Positions 47,808-56,169 of a stretch of DNA of 64,000 bases are shown here, in pieces. This DNA is from Planctomycetota bacterium (GTDB taxonomy: Bacteria; Planctomycetota; UBA1135; GCA-002686595). Numbering within the stretch: the first letter of the stretch is position 1; each line of letters begins with the position of its first letter. Where the stretch lies: NCBI GenBank assembly GCA_029259635.1, contig JAJDEU010000025.1, forward strand, positions 52,390-116,389, in the 5' to 3' direction. The notes under the pieces are model-generated. The model did no database searches, was not told the DNA's origin, and saw nothing but the letters and a program-made list of their open reading frames with translations. The translations under genes were made by a program, and so were the position numbers.

Positions 47808-48060
47808 ATACGGAGTCAGGCTCCCCTCCAAGCTTCAGCCATCAACACGTACCGCACTAACTGATCCAATGCACGCCCCGGAAGTTCGCTTGCTTGCGAG
47901 AATCGTCACTCGACGGACATTCGAAGGAAACTCGGAGAGCGCCGATCGAGTGGTTGAGTTCAAGTGCTGTGCTGGGCTTCGTTTGAGAGGGCTAGCAACT
48001 AGCGAGGTAGTGCGGTACTAACCACCGGCTTAGGTCGCGACTGGAGCCTGACTCCGTATC
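47808..48060. repeat. REPIN/MITE-like element, copy at 47.9 kb
   Basis: 253 bp bounded by a perfect 18-bp inverted repeat (GATACGGAGTCAGGCTCC at 47808-47825, complement at 48043-48060). Inside is a second inverted pair GTACCGCACTA, at 47850-47860 and its complement around 48008-48018. The core has no coding potential. It lies between convergent genes, and its last base is the first base of the kinase's TAG stop. Confidence 0.8.
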
Positions 48061-50702
48061 TAATCCAGCAACGCACGCTCGACCCTCTCGAACCACTTCG
48101 CGTGCTCCGCTTCGGTCGCTAGTTCCTTGAGCGCGCGGTCCAAGTACGGGCGCGCTTCTTCGGTTCGGCCGGCCGCGTGCAACATCAGGCCGTAGCGCGC
48201 GGGGTAGACGCGGCGGGCACCGGAAGACTCGGGGAAAGCCGTCGGGATGTGTTCGATGAAGGGAGCCATCAGGTCGCAAGCTTCGTCGGCTCGGCCGGTC
48301 TCGACGAAGACTTCGGCGAGGTTACTCGCGGCGGTGATGAGCGCGGAGGAGTTCGCTCCGAAGACGGTGGCGCCGTGCTCGACGACGGGCTGGAAGGCTC
48401 CTTCGGCTAGTTCGAACTCTTTGTTTTGGAGACGCGCCATGCCCTCGCCGAGGAGGAGCGTGAGGGTGTAGCGACTCTCGAGACCGTGGTGCTTTAGGGA
48501 AGTGTCGATGGCGAGGCGGCGCAGTTCGGCTGACTCTTCTCGATCGCCGTGGTCGTCGAGGAAGTGAGCTAGGTTGTTGAGGCCGATGATCAGACTGGGG
48601 TGGCCCTCGGGGAGGATGCGGGTCTTGGCTTCGAGGAGCTCGCGGAAGATGGCCTCGGCTTCTGAGAACTCGTTGAGCTTTTGGTGGACACCGGCGAGGT
48701 TGTTCATGGTCGCCATGGTGCGCGGGTGCTCAAGGCCGATCGTTTCGCGTTGCGTGGCGGCGATGGAGATGAAGAGCTCTTTGGCCTCTTGTTCCTGACC
48801 AATGCTCGCGAGCAGGAAGGCGAGGTTGTTGCGAACGCGCAGGCTGTCCTCGTGGTCGGGGCCGCTATCGAGCGTCGTCGCTCGCTCGAGGTCCCTCAGA
48901 ATCGGCTCGAGCTCTTCCGTTGAGGCGATGTTGGTGAGCACGGAAGCCAGATTCGCGAGCGCCAACCGCGTGCGTTCGTGGTCGGGACCGAGCGCTTCCT
49001 TGAGCGCCAAATAGGTCCAGGTCATGAGACCTTTCGCACTCTCGTAGTCGCCGCCCTCGGCAATCGTGGGACCGAGCGTCATCGCGAGACGCAACGAGTG
49101 CATGTCCTTCTCGCCGTAGAACTCTTGGGAGAGCTCGAAGGCGCGCTTGAGCTGGACGCGCGCTTCCTCGAACTCACCGATGGACCAGTGCGCGGTTCCA
49201 ACGATGCTGCGGAGCTGGACCTCGACGCGCGGAATGCCTTGGCTCGCCTCCTCGACACCGTCGGCGGCCTTTTGCAGCACCTCACGCACGATGGCCGTGT
49301 CGCGACCGGCGGCCATCGCGGGGTCGATGCTCTGCAGCAAACTCTCGAGGAAGTCGGCGACGGCGGTGGCGCGCACGAGCTCTTCCTTGGTCACGGCCTC
49401 GGCCTCTTCCGCCCGGATTCTCGCGACCTCGGCAAGGCGCGCCTCTTCTCTCGTCTGGGCCTCTGCTTGCTCGGCCTGGTCCTTCGCGAGCTTGGCGATG
49501 TGAGCTTGGTTCGCGGAGATCAACGTGCCCGCGATGAGAATGGCGAAGACGGCGCCGACTGCGAGCAGAGCGGGCCAATTGCGACGAACGAACTTACCGG
49601 CGCGATAGCGAATGGTCGGCGGGCCGGCCTCGACGACTTCACCATCGAGGTACCGCTGCAGGTCTGCCGCGAGAAAGCCGATCGAGTCGTAGCGGCGGTC
49701 GCGATCCTTCTCGAGACAACGCATGACGATCCAGTCGAGATCGCCGCGCACTTCGCGCATCGGCAAACTCGCGCTATCCGGTTCCGCGAGCGCTTTCGTG
49801 GAGATTCGCGTGCTCGGCCGAACGGGCTCTTCGTTCGCGATCTTCTCCTGGACCGCGAGCAGGTTGGACGTCGTGAGGTCGAGCGGCGGCTCATCCGTGA
49901 GCAACTCGTACAACAGCGCGCCGACCGAATAGACATCCGAACGCGTGTCGATGTCTGCAGATTCACCGAGTTGTTCCGGACTCATGTAGCCCGGCGTGCC
50001 GATCATTTGATCGACGCGCGTGTGAATCGTGGCTTGCGAGAGCCGACCGCCGACGGCTTTCGCGATTCCAAAGTCGATGATCTTCGCGAGCGACCGTCCA
50101 TCCTGCTGCAAGACCAAGACGTTCGACGGTTTGATGTCGCGATGAATGACGCCTTTCTGGTGCGCGTGCTTCAGACCTTCGCAGATCTGCACAGCGAGCA
50201 GAACGCGCGCACGCGTTCCGAGTTTTTCCTCGGCGCAGTGCTCGGTGATCGGGAGGCCGTTGACGAACTCCATCGCGAAGAACGGTCGTCCGAGAACGGT
50301 CGTTCCGGCGTCAAAGACTTTGGCGATGCTGGAGTGGTCCATGAGCGCGAGCGCCTGCCGCTCGGCCTCGAACCGACTGACGACCTCGCGCGAATCCATG
50401 CCGGCTTTCAGGACTTTGAGGGCGACGAGTCGTTTGAGCGGGCGCTCTTGTTCCGCGAGCCAGACATTGCCGAAACCGCCGATTCCGATCTCCTCGACGA
50501 GCTTATAGGCGTGAATGGTTGCGCCGGGTTGGAGCTCGTCTGCCTGCGTTGGAACCGGCGGCGGGGCTTCGCCGAGAGCCGAGCTGGCGTCGTCGTGGGC
50601 GCGGAGCAGCGCGTCGATTCGCGTCCGTAATTCCGGGTTGTCGGCGGTCGCTTGGGCGACGAAGTCATCGCGCTCCCTCGGGGGGAGTTCGATGGCATCC
50701 AT
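48060..50702 (-). CDS. Membrane Ser/Thr protein kinase with TPR region
   Basis: 880 residues from ATG 50702. After a short N-terminal region (DELQPGATIHAYKLVEEIG) comes a complete kinase domain (about 65-335): GIGGFGNVWLAE, VALKVLKAG, VIHRDIKPSNVLVL, IIDFGIAK and GYMSPEQLG. A single transmembrane helix (WPALLAVGAVFAILIAGTLI, about 384-403) and coiled coil lead to about ten TPRs (for example TMNNLAGVHQKLNEFSEAEA). Downstream of an ECF sigma factor with a 32-bp gap, forming an operon. Residues outside the kinase are unrelated to the 14.3-kb kinase. Confidence 0.88.
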   Translation of the reverse strand: MDAIELPPRERDDFVAQATADNPELRTRIDALLRAHDDASSALGEAPPPVPTQADELQPGATIHAYKLVEEIGIGGFGNVWLAEQERPLKRLVALKVLKAGMDSREVVSRFEAERQALALMDHSSIAKVFDAGTTVLGRPFFAMEFVNGLPITEHCAEEKLGTRARVLLAVQICEGLKHAHQKGVIHRDIKPSNVLVLQQDGRSLAKIIDFGIAKAVGGRLSQATIHTRVDQMIGTPGYMSPEQLGESADIDTRSDVYSVGALLYELLTDEPPLDLTTSNLLAVQEKIANEEPVRPSTRISTKALAEPDSASLPMREVRGDLDWIVMRCLEKDRDRRYDSIGFLAADLQRYLDGEVVEAGPPTIRYRAGKFVRRNWPALLAVGAVFAILIAGTLISANQAHIAKLAKDQAEQAEAQTREEARLAEVARIRAEEAEAVTKEELVRATAVADFLESLLQSIDPAMAAGRDTAIVREVLQKAADGVEEASQGIPRVEVQLRSIVGTAHWSIGEFEEARVQLKRAFELSQEFYGEKDMHSLRLAMTLGPTIAEGGDYESAKGLMTWTYLALKEALGPDHERTRLALANLASVLTNIASTEELEPILRDLERATTLDSGPDHEDSLRVRNNLAFLLASIGQEQEAKELFISIAATQRETIGLEHPRTMATMNNLAGVHQKLNEFSEAEAIFRELLEAKTRILPEGHPSLIIGLNNLAHFLDDHGDREESAELRRLAIDTSLKHHGLESRYTLTLLLGEGMARLQNKEFELAEGAFQPVVEHGATVFGANSSALITAASNLAEVFVETGRADEACDLMAPFIEHIPTAFPESSGARRVYPARYGLMLHAAGRTEEARPYLDRALKELATEAEHAKWFERVERALLD

Positions 50703-50734
50703 AAAGATGTTCTTTGCGGAAGCGGCCAAAACGA

Positions 50735-51292
50735 TCAGCTCGGCTCTTCGCCCAGAAGTTCGAACAAGCGCGCGCGGGCGTAACTCCACTCTCGATAGAC
50801 GCTGCGCTCGGAGACGCCGAGCGCTTTGGCCGTCTCTTCCATCGTGAGTCCGGAAAAAAATCGCAAGCGCGTGATTTCGGCCGCTTGCGGATCTTCCGCC
50901 TCGAGCACCTTCATCGCGTCATCGATGGCAAGCGCTTGATCCGCACCGAGCTCGACGAGCGACTCGGCCGCACCGAGCGTGACGCATGGCAAACCGCCGC
51001 CGCGCTTTTCGCTCTTTGCGCGCCGCGCGTGATCGATGAGGATGCGCCGCATCGCTTCCGCCGCCGCTCCGAAAAAATGACCGCGCTCGCGCCACTCGAC
51101 ATCGTCATCGCGCGCGAGCTTCATGTAGGCCTCGTGCACCAGTGCCGTCGCTTGAAGCGTGTGAGCACCGCGCTCCCGCGACATGCGATTCTTCGCGAGC
51201 ACCTTGAGCTCGTCGTAAACCGCCGAGAGCAACTCCGACTCATCTACGCCCGAGCGCAGCATCTGAGTGAGGTCGTGTTTCTTCTCGGTCAT
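50735..51292 (-). CDS. ECF-type RNA polymerase sigma factor
   Basis: 185 residues from ATG 51292. It matches the sigma-70 ECF subfamily common in Planctomycetota and Acidobacteria (DELKVLAKNRMSRE, TLQATALVHEAYMKLA, GHFFGAAAEAMRRILIDHAR, EITRLRFFSGLTMEETAKAL, VSERSVYREWSYARARL). It differs from the sigma factor at 13.7 kb. Co-transcribed with the following kinase; the pair is the classical sigma-kinase module. Confidence 0.9.
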   Translation of the reverse strand: MTEKKHDLTQMLRSGVDESELLSAVYDELKVLAKNRMSRERGAHTLQATALVHEAYMKLARDDDVEWRERGHFFGAAAEAMRRILIDHARRAKSEKRGGGLPCVTLGAAESLVELGADQALAIDDAMKVLEAEDPQAAEITRLRFFSGLTMEETAKALGVSERSVYREWSYARARLFELLGEEPS

Positions 51293-51644
51293 GCAGGCGT
51301 TCCGGCGCGGGTTGGAGCGAGCGGCACGGTGCCGTTCTCCAAGGCGGGCTTCTGGGTTCAAGATTAGCATTGGGCGATCTCCGACGTGGGTCCGACGTGA
51401 GGTGGAGGAGAGCTATAGAGACCCGCGTGGGAGAGGGTCCCGGACTGCCAGATGAGCGGTGATTGCGGAGGCCTTCGAGTGCCGGGGCGTTCTAAGTTGC
51501 TCGATTAGAGCGACTTACGGCTCTCGTCGCAAATTGGCTGGCAGGCTCGAGGCAACTCCTACGCGAGGTCTTTCATGCACCGAAGTGAGCGGCCCAACGA
51601 GGGCCAGCCGCCGATCGTGCCGCCCTCGCCCCGAGATCCAAGTC
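51293..51644. other. Intergenic region between divergent genes
   Basis: 352 bp between the ECF sigma start (minus) and the methyltransferase start (plus). It should hold both promoters. The plus-strand frame that precedes the methyltransferase has no recognisable protein character. A small CGGCACGGTGCCG palindrome lies near its left end. Nothing else stands out. Confidence 0.4.
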
Positions 51645-52406
51645 ATGAAGAAAGCACTCGTACTCCTCTACGGCATCACCAGCTATGCCCTCTTTTTCGG
51701 TCTGTTCCTCTACCTGATCGGGTTCCTCGGAAACCTGTTCGTTCCGGTCTCCGTGGACGTCGGCCCCGAGGCGCCGCTGGGAACTGCGCTCCTCATCAAC
51801 ACTTCATTGATCCTGTTGTTCGGTCTACAGCACAGCATCATGGCGCGCCCCGCCTTCAAACGCGTTTGGACCAAGATCATCCCCGAGTGCATCGAGCGCA
51901 GCACTTACGTGATGGCATCCAACATCGCGCTCGCTGCGGTGGTCTTTTTCTGGCGTCCCATTCCGGCGGTCCTCTGGGACTTCACCGGAACGTCGATGGA
52001 AGTTGTCGGTTGGGCGGCATTCGCCTTCGGTTGGCTGTTCTTGCTCGTCTCGACTTTCCTCGTCAATCACTTCGACCTGTTTGGATTGCTCCAAGTCTTC
52101 CGCTTTGCGAAAGACGGCAAGCCCAAAGAGCTGACGTTTACAACGCGCGCCTTCTACAAGTTCGTCCGTCACCCGATCTACCTCGGTTGGTTCATCGCGA
52201 GCTGGTGCACACCGGTGATGACGGTCGGACACTTGCTGTACGCCGCCGGCATGTCGATCTATATGCTCGTCGCCATCCCGCTCGAAGAGCGCGACTTGAC
52301 CGCGATCCACGGCGACACCTATCGCGACTACAAGAACTCGGTGCCCTCACTCGTTCCCCGTCTGGGTAAAGTTGGCGGAACTCCGAGAAAAACGAGTGTC
52401 GCCTAA
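51645..52406 (+). CDS. mddA: Membrane S-methyltransferase, MddA/NnrU-like
   Basis: 253 residues from ATG 51645, with five or six hydrophobic segments. Features of the isoprenylcysteine-methyltransferase fold: QHSIMARPAFKRVWTKIIP, NHFDLFGLLQVFRF, FYKFVRHPIYLGWFIASWCT, PLEERDLTAIHGDTYRDYKN. The NHFDLFGL and MTVGHLLYAAG segments are those I associate with methanethiol S-methyltransferase (MddA), which converts methanethiol to dimethyl sulfide with S-adenosylmethionine. Close relatives may act on other thiols, so the specific name is tentative. Confidence 0.7.
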   Translation: MKKALVLLYGITSYALFFGLFLYLIGFLGNLFVPVSVDVGPEAPLGTALLINTSLILLFGLQHSIMARPAFKRVWTKIIPECIERSTYVMASNIALAAVVFFWRPIPAVLWDFTGTSMEVVGWAAFAFGWLFLLVSTFLVNHFDLFGLLQVFRFAKDGKPKELTFTTRAFYKFVRHPIYLGWFIASWCTPVMTVGHLLYAAGMSIYMLVAIPLEERDLTAIHGDTYRDYKNSVPSLVPRLGKVGGTPRKTSVA

Positions 52407-52440
52407 TCGGCCGCTAGACCTCAAACTCGGGCGATATCGA

Positions 52441-52478
52441 GGGCGAGCGCGAATCACAACCGTGGTTCGCGCTCGCCC
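52441..52478 (+). terminator. Rho-independent terminator after the methyltransferase
   Basis: GGGCGAGCGCGAA (52441-52453) pairs perfectly over 13 bp with 52466-52478 around a 12-nt loop and is followed directly by TTTT. It ends 39 bp before the peptidase start, separating the two genes. Confidence 0.85.
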
Positions 52479-52517
52479 TTTTCCATTCCGGTCATCCATC
52501 GGCTACCGTGCTCTTCC

Positions 52518-54176
52518 GTGGGCTATTTCTCGCACATCATTTTGGCATTGGCCGCCATCGTCGCGGCCGAATCGGGCTTGAAGAGCGGCTGGTCGATCTC
52601 CTGGGCGCCGCTAGTTCTCATTCCGATTCCGCACCTCCTTGCGGCTTGGATTCGAAGGCGTTCGCTGCGAGGTGAGTTTCGAAAGGTCGCCACCGCAACG
52701 CGCGTACTCACCTACCTCCCCGTGATACTCCAGGTCGTTGCGGTCAGTCTCTTCGGCTGGACGGAGAGCGTCTCGAGTTGGGTCGGTTCGGAGGCTAGGC
52801 CGGATGAGTTGCCCGAACTCTCGATTCTGCTCTCGCTGGCGCCCTTTATTCTGTTCGAGTTCATCACCATCGATGCGCGCTCGCGGCTCTTCGCCGTGAT
52901 CGCGACGGAAGTCGCGCGCCTTCGCAACTTTCAGTACCGCATGTTCCTGTCCGGCCTTGTGCCGATTGTGATCTACATGGCGCTCGCCGGCATCCTGGCG
53001 ATCGATCCCAACCTGCGCGCGATGATTGAGGAAGTGGAGCTTTTTCACGCCTTGTTCGCGCTCGTCTCGCTGACGATTTTCGCGATGGCACTACCGGCGA
53101 TTCTGCGCAATACCTGGGAAACGGTGCCTTTAACGGGCGGTATGGCGCACGCGGTCTTAACCGATGTTGCGCGCCGCGCGAACTTTCAGTGCAACCGATT
53201 ACTCGTCTGGAAAACGGGCAATCAGCTCTCCAACGCGGCGATCCTCGGCTTTTTCCGAAGGCAGCGAACGGTGCTCTTTTCCGATTCCCTGCTCGCCGAG
53301 TTGCATCCGCGTGAGCTCGCTGCGGTCTTCGCCCACGAGATCGGCCACGCGCGCCGCAAGCACGTGCTCATCTTCGCGGCGTGGACGATCGCGTTCTTTT
53401 TGCTCGCCGACCTCGTCTTCTCGGAGTTCGCCAGCAGTGAGGACTGGATCTGGATGACGCAAGCGGGACTGCTCGTGCTCGGGTGGTATCTCGGGTTTGG
53501 TTATCTCTCCCGTCGCTTCGAACTCGATGCTGACTTGGAGAGTCTTGAGATCACGAATGATGGAGAAGCGCTGATCTCGGCGCTCGAAAATGTCGGCGGT
53601 GCACACGCGCGCAATCGACCGAGCTGGCGTCACTTCAGCACTGCGAAGCGGGTGTTGTTTATGCGCGCGACGATTAATGATCCCGGAGTTGGTGCGCGAT
53701 TGCGCAGTAATTTGCGTCTATGGACCCGCGCGGGTTTCGGGCTGTTTTTGGTTGCTTCGGTCTTGGAACTGATCGCGATGAGCTCTCATTGGAGCGAAAA
53801 CTGGATTACTGCGAATTTGCGAATGGGGCGCTACAACGAGGCTTATGAGCGCGTTGAGGTACTTGCGGACGACGAGCCGCTCGCTCAACTGGTAACTCTC
53901 GCGGCAGGTCAGGCGGACGCGCGAGGTTTCATTGCGCCGATTCAATTGGACGCGCTTGCACAGCACTCACTTCGCAATGGAGATGCTCGCGGAGGATTGA
54001 TGTGGCTCGAACTTTCGGCTCGCCGCGGGCTCTATCCGGCAGCAACGATCTACCAACAACTCAGCGAAGATTTATCCAAAGCCGAAGAAGACAAACATAC
54101 GGCGCGTGCGGTGAACTCGGCGCTCGAGTCCCTGCGAAAAGCGGAGCTAGCGAATCAAGCGACACAAGCAGAGTGA
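52518..54176 (+). CDS. M48-family membrane metallopeptidase
   Basis: 552 residues from GTG 52518. Several N-terminal membrane segments precede the peptidase with the zinc motif VFAHEIGHARRKH (HExxH) at about residues 272-276. The likely third ligand is the Glu in RRFELDADLESLEI. Further transmembrane segments follow, and the C-terminal 110 residues are helical (LAAGQADARGF, LSARRGLYPAATIY), possibly TPR-like. M48 peptidases (HtpX, Ste24) act in membrane protein quality control. Length is above HtpX because of the extra C-terminal domain. Confidence 0.85.
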   Translation: MGYFSHIILALAAIVAAESGLKSGWSISWAPLVLIPIPHLLAAWIRRRSLRGEFRKVATATRVLTYLPVILQVVAVSLFGWTESVSSWVGSEARPDELPELSILLSLAPFILFEFITIDARSRLFAVIATEVARLRNFQYRMFLSGLVPIVIYMALAGILAIDPNLRAMIEEVELFHALFALVSLTIFAMALPAILRNTWETVPLTGGMAHAVLTDVARRANFQCNRLLVWKTGNQLSNAAILGFFRRQRTVLFSDSLLAELHPRELAAVFAHEIGHARRKHVLIFAAWTIAFFLLADLVFSEFASSEDWIWMTQAGLLVLGWYLGFGYLSRRFELDADLESLEITNDGEALISALENVGGAHARNRPSWRHFSTAKRVLFMRATINDPGVGARLRSNLRLWTRAGFGLFLVASVLELIAMSSHWSENWITANLRMGRYNEAYERVEVLADDEPLAQLVTLAAGQADARGFIAPIQLDALAQHSLRNGDARGGLMWLELSARRGLYPAATIYQQLSEDLSKAEEDKHTARAVNSALESLRKAELANQATQAE

Positions 54177-54198
54177 GCCAGCGCTCTCCCGAGCCGAG

Positions 54199-54774
54199 CT
54201 ATTTCCGTCCACCCTGCGTGGGTGTCTTCTTCGCCGGAGTCTTTACTTTGCCGTCAACGCCAAGCCGGATGGGCTTCGTGGTGAGCAGCTCCGCAATGAT
54301 CTTTTTCGTCTCTGCGTCGGGAGCAAACACCTCCGTCATGTGCCGAGTGACATCGACAAACTTCGCGTCCTTCGAGTAGTAGGCCACCACCCACCTCGAG
54401 ACGATCACGTCCACACCCGCGTTTTCGGCGACCATCGGGAGCTTGTCGCGGATCATGTCGATGATGTTGTCGATGGGCTCGGCCGCAAAGGCCTGCTTTT
54501 GCGCAAGCTCTTGAATGGTCGGCACCATCTCTTTGAGCCGATTGATCGTCGCTTGATCGCCCCTCGACTTGGCTATCGTGAGTCGTTGACGGAGATCTTT
54601 CAGGCGACTGTCGAAGAGTTCGGATCGGACGAAGGCCACCGCGACCGCGCGCGAGTCAAAGATTCCGACGACAGCCGTGGGATTGGCATCTTGCCTGGTG
54701 GCGGTATTCGCACCGAGGCCGAGCGCGACGATGGAAAGGAGCATGGCTCCGACGCTCGAACGAGAAATCTTCAT
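54199..54774 (-). CDS. Exported protein, possibly OmpH/Skp-like
   Basis: 191 residues. A signal peptide (GAMLLSIVALGLGANTAT) is followed by a short beta strand (VVGIFDSRAVAVAFVRSELF), a helical hairpin (LKDLRQRLTIAKSRGDQAT, NRLKEMVPTIQELAQKQAF), a conserved-looking VAENAGVDVIVSRW, and a basic Lys/Pro tail. The strand-helical-arm-strand arrangement recalls the periplasmic chaperone Skp, but similarity is weak. It could equally be an unrelated exported helical protein. Confidence 0.6.
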   Translation of the reverse strand: MKISRSSVGAMLLSIVALGLGANTATRQDANPTAVVGIFDSRAVAVAFVRSELFDSRLKDLRQRLTIAKSRGDQATINRLKEMVPTIQELAQKQAFAAEPIDNIIDMIRDKLPMVAENAGVDVIVSRWVVAYYSKDAKFVDVTRHMTEVFAPDAETKKIIAELLTTKPIRLGVDGKVKTPAKKTPTQGGRK

Positions 54775-54896
54775 GTCGGCTCTTCTGGTTCTACGGAGAG
54801 GGGATCTCTCTTCAACAGTTGGTCATCGTACCGCATGCCTCGATCGCCCATCGAGTTGGCTTGCCGCTATTCCGCGTCGAACAAGCCCGCTCCGGT

Positions 54897-55457
54897 CTAC
54901 ATTTGCGCGTCGAGGTATTCCTGCGCGCGGGTGATGTAGTCGGGAGTTCTCAGGCCGACGGTCTTGGCTTCCGCCAGCGCTTCGTCGAAGGTCAGTCCCC
55001 CGTCGAGAACGCGCCAGGGAATCCAAAGCGCGCCCACTCGGTTGGCGGATCCGCAGTGCAAGAGAATCGGGCGCTCGGCCGTGTTCAAGAGCTCGCGCGC
55101 CTGATCGAAGACGGCGTCGGTGAGCTCATCCGGTTTCGCCCACGGAAGGTGGATGTAGTTGAGCCCAAGTCCGGCGACGACGGCGGGTTCATCGAAACCT
55201 TGGATCTCTCCGTCGTGGCGCAGATTGATCACGGTCTTCACTCCGCCCGCGGAGGCTTTCGCGAAGTCGGCGGGGCTCGGTTGCCCGGCGAGCCAAATGT
55301 CACCGAAGGCATGGATGTTCGAGACCTCGCCCAATTCGATGGCCTTGATCTCTTCGGTGGCGACCGGTTCCTCCGTCGTAACGGGTTCGGTTGTTGTCGA
55401 GCAGCTCAAGAGAGCGGTCAGTAGTCCGAGGCCAATGAGGAGGGATTGTGATTTCAC
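54897..55457 (-). CDS. Lipoprotein with cysteine phosphatase-like (Blh/DSP) domain
   Basis: 186 residues from GTG 55457 (GGAG upstream). The lipobox (LLTALLSC) and a Thr/Glu-rich linker precede a phosphatase domain: IWLAGQPSPADFAKASAGG, VKTVINLRHDGE, YIHLPWAKPDEL and the active-site loop LLHCGSANRVGALW. The loop is C-x4-R, the form found in beta-lactamase-hydrolase-like and NAD-kinase-fused DSP phosphatases. Its exported location is notable; the substrate is unknown. Confidence 0.78.
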   Translation of the reverse strand: MKSQSLLIGLGLLTALLSCSTTTEPVTTEEPVATEEIKAIELGEVSNIHAFGDIWLAGQPSPADFAKASAGGVKTVINLRHDGEIQGFDEPAVVAGLGLNYIHLPWAKPDELTDAVFDQARELLNTAERPILLHCGSANRVGALWIPWRVLDGGLTFDEALAEAKTVGLRTPDYITRAQEYLDAQM

Positions 55458-55572
55458 GGCGGTTGCTCCAGTTTCGTGAGGTTGAGCGCGTTCGTGCGCG
55501 ATGACGGAAGGATGATAGCGAAGTTCGCTACTGAGGAGAAAACCGGGCGATTCGCCGACCGCCGAGCGATGC

Positions 55573-56124
55573 TTACTCGGGCCGCGTCAATCCCGGCAGG
55601 CCGTCGATGCTCTTCTCATTCGTCAAATAGCGCCGTTCCATGTGTTCCGCTTGAGTGCGCGAGCCGTTGTGATTCGTCAAGAGCTTGCGGTCACCGACGA
55701 AGTCGTAGAGAGGCACGCCCCATCCACAGGAGTCTTGCACCTTGTGGATTTCGAGCTCGATGATTCCGCGAACGGGAACAGTCACGGCGGGAAAGGAGTC
55801 CCGCAACTCGTCGAAGCCAGCGGTTCCAAAGGGGTGTGCCGTGCCCGTTCCATACAGGCGCACGATCAACGGCTTGCCTTCGAAAGCGCAGAACATGATG
55901 CACAAACGCCCATTCTCGCGCGCATGCGCTTGCGTCTCGACTCCGCTCCCGCCGAGGTCGATGTAGGCCACGCGGTTGTCGTCCAGAATGACGAACGAGT
56001 CGAGCCCCTTCGGCGAGACGTTCACGTGTCCTTCGGCAGCGAGGGGCGCTGACCCCACGAAGAACATTTTCTGTGCGGCAATGAACTCGAGATGCGATGG
56101 TTCCAGTCTGTCGTAAAAAATCAT
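55573..56124 (-). CDS. Pyridoxamine 5'-phosphate oxidase-family flavoprotein
   Basis: 183 residues. The FMN-binding split barrel is recognisable: FIAAQKMFFVGSAPLAAEGH, VNVSPKGLDSFVILDDNRVA, YIDLGGSGVETQAHARENGR, LCIMFCAFEGKPLIVRLYG and a C-terminal dimer segment SCGWGVPLYDFVGDRKLL. Length and motifs match a common family of small PNPOx-like proteins with unproven reactions, probably FMN-dependent reductases. Confidence 0.82.
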   Translation of the reverse strand: MIFYDRLEPSHLEFIAAQKMFFVGSAPLAAEGHVNVSPKGLDSFVILDDNRVAYIDLGGSGVETQAHARENGRLCIMFCAFEGKPLIVRLYGTGTAHPFGTAGFDELRDSFPAVTVPVRGIIELEIHKVQDSCGWGVPLYDFVGDRKLLTNHNGSRTQAEHMERRYLTNEKSIDGLPGLTRPE

Positions 56125-56169
56125 CGGTGTTCCAATCTAGCGGACGGCGAAAGCCAGGACGCAGGCGGA

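Noticed and set aside
48978..50630. 550-codon open frame antisense to the second Ser/Thr kinase
   Set aside because: The kinase motifs on the minus strand are complete; the other frame is a shadow.
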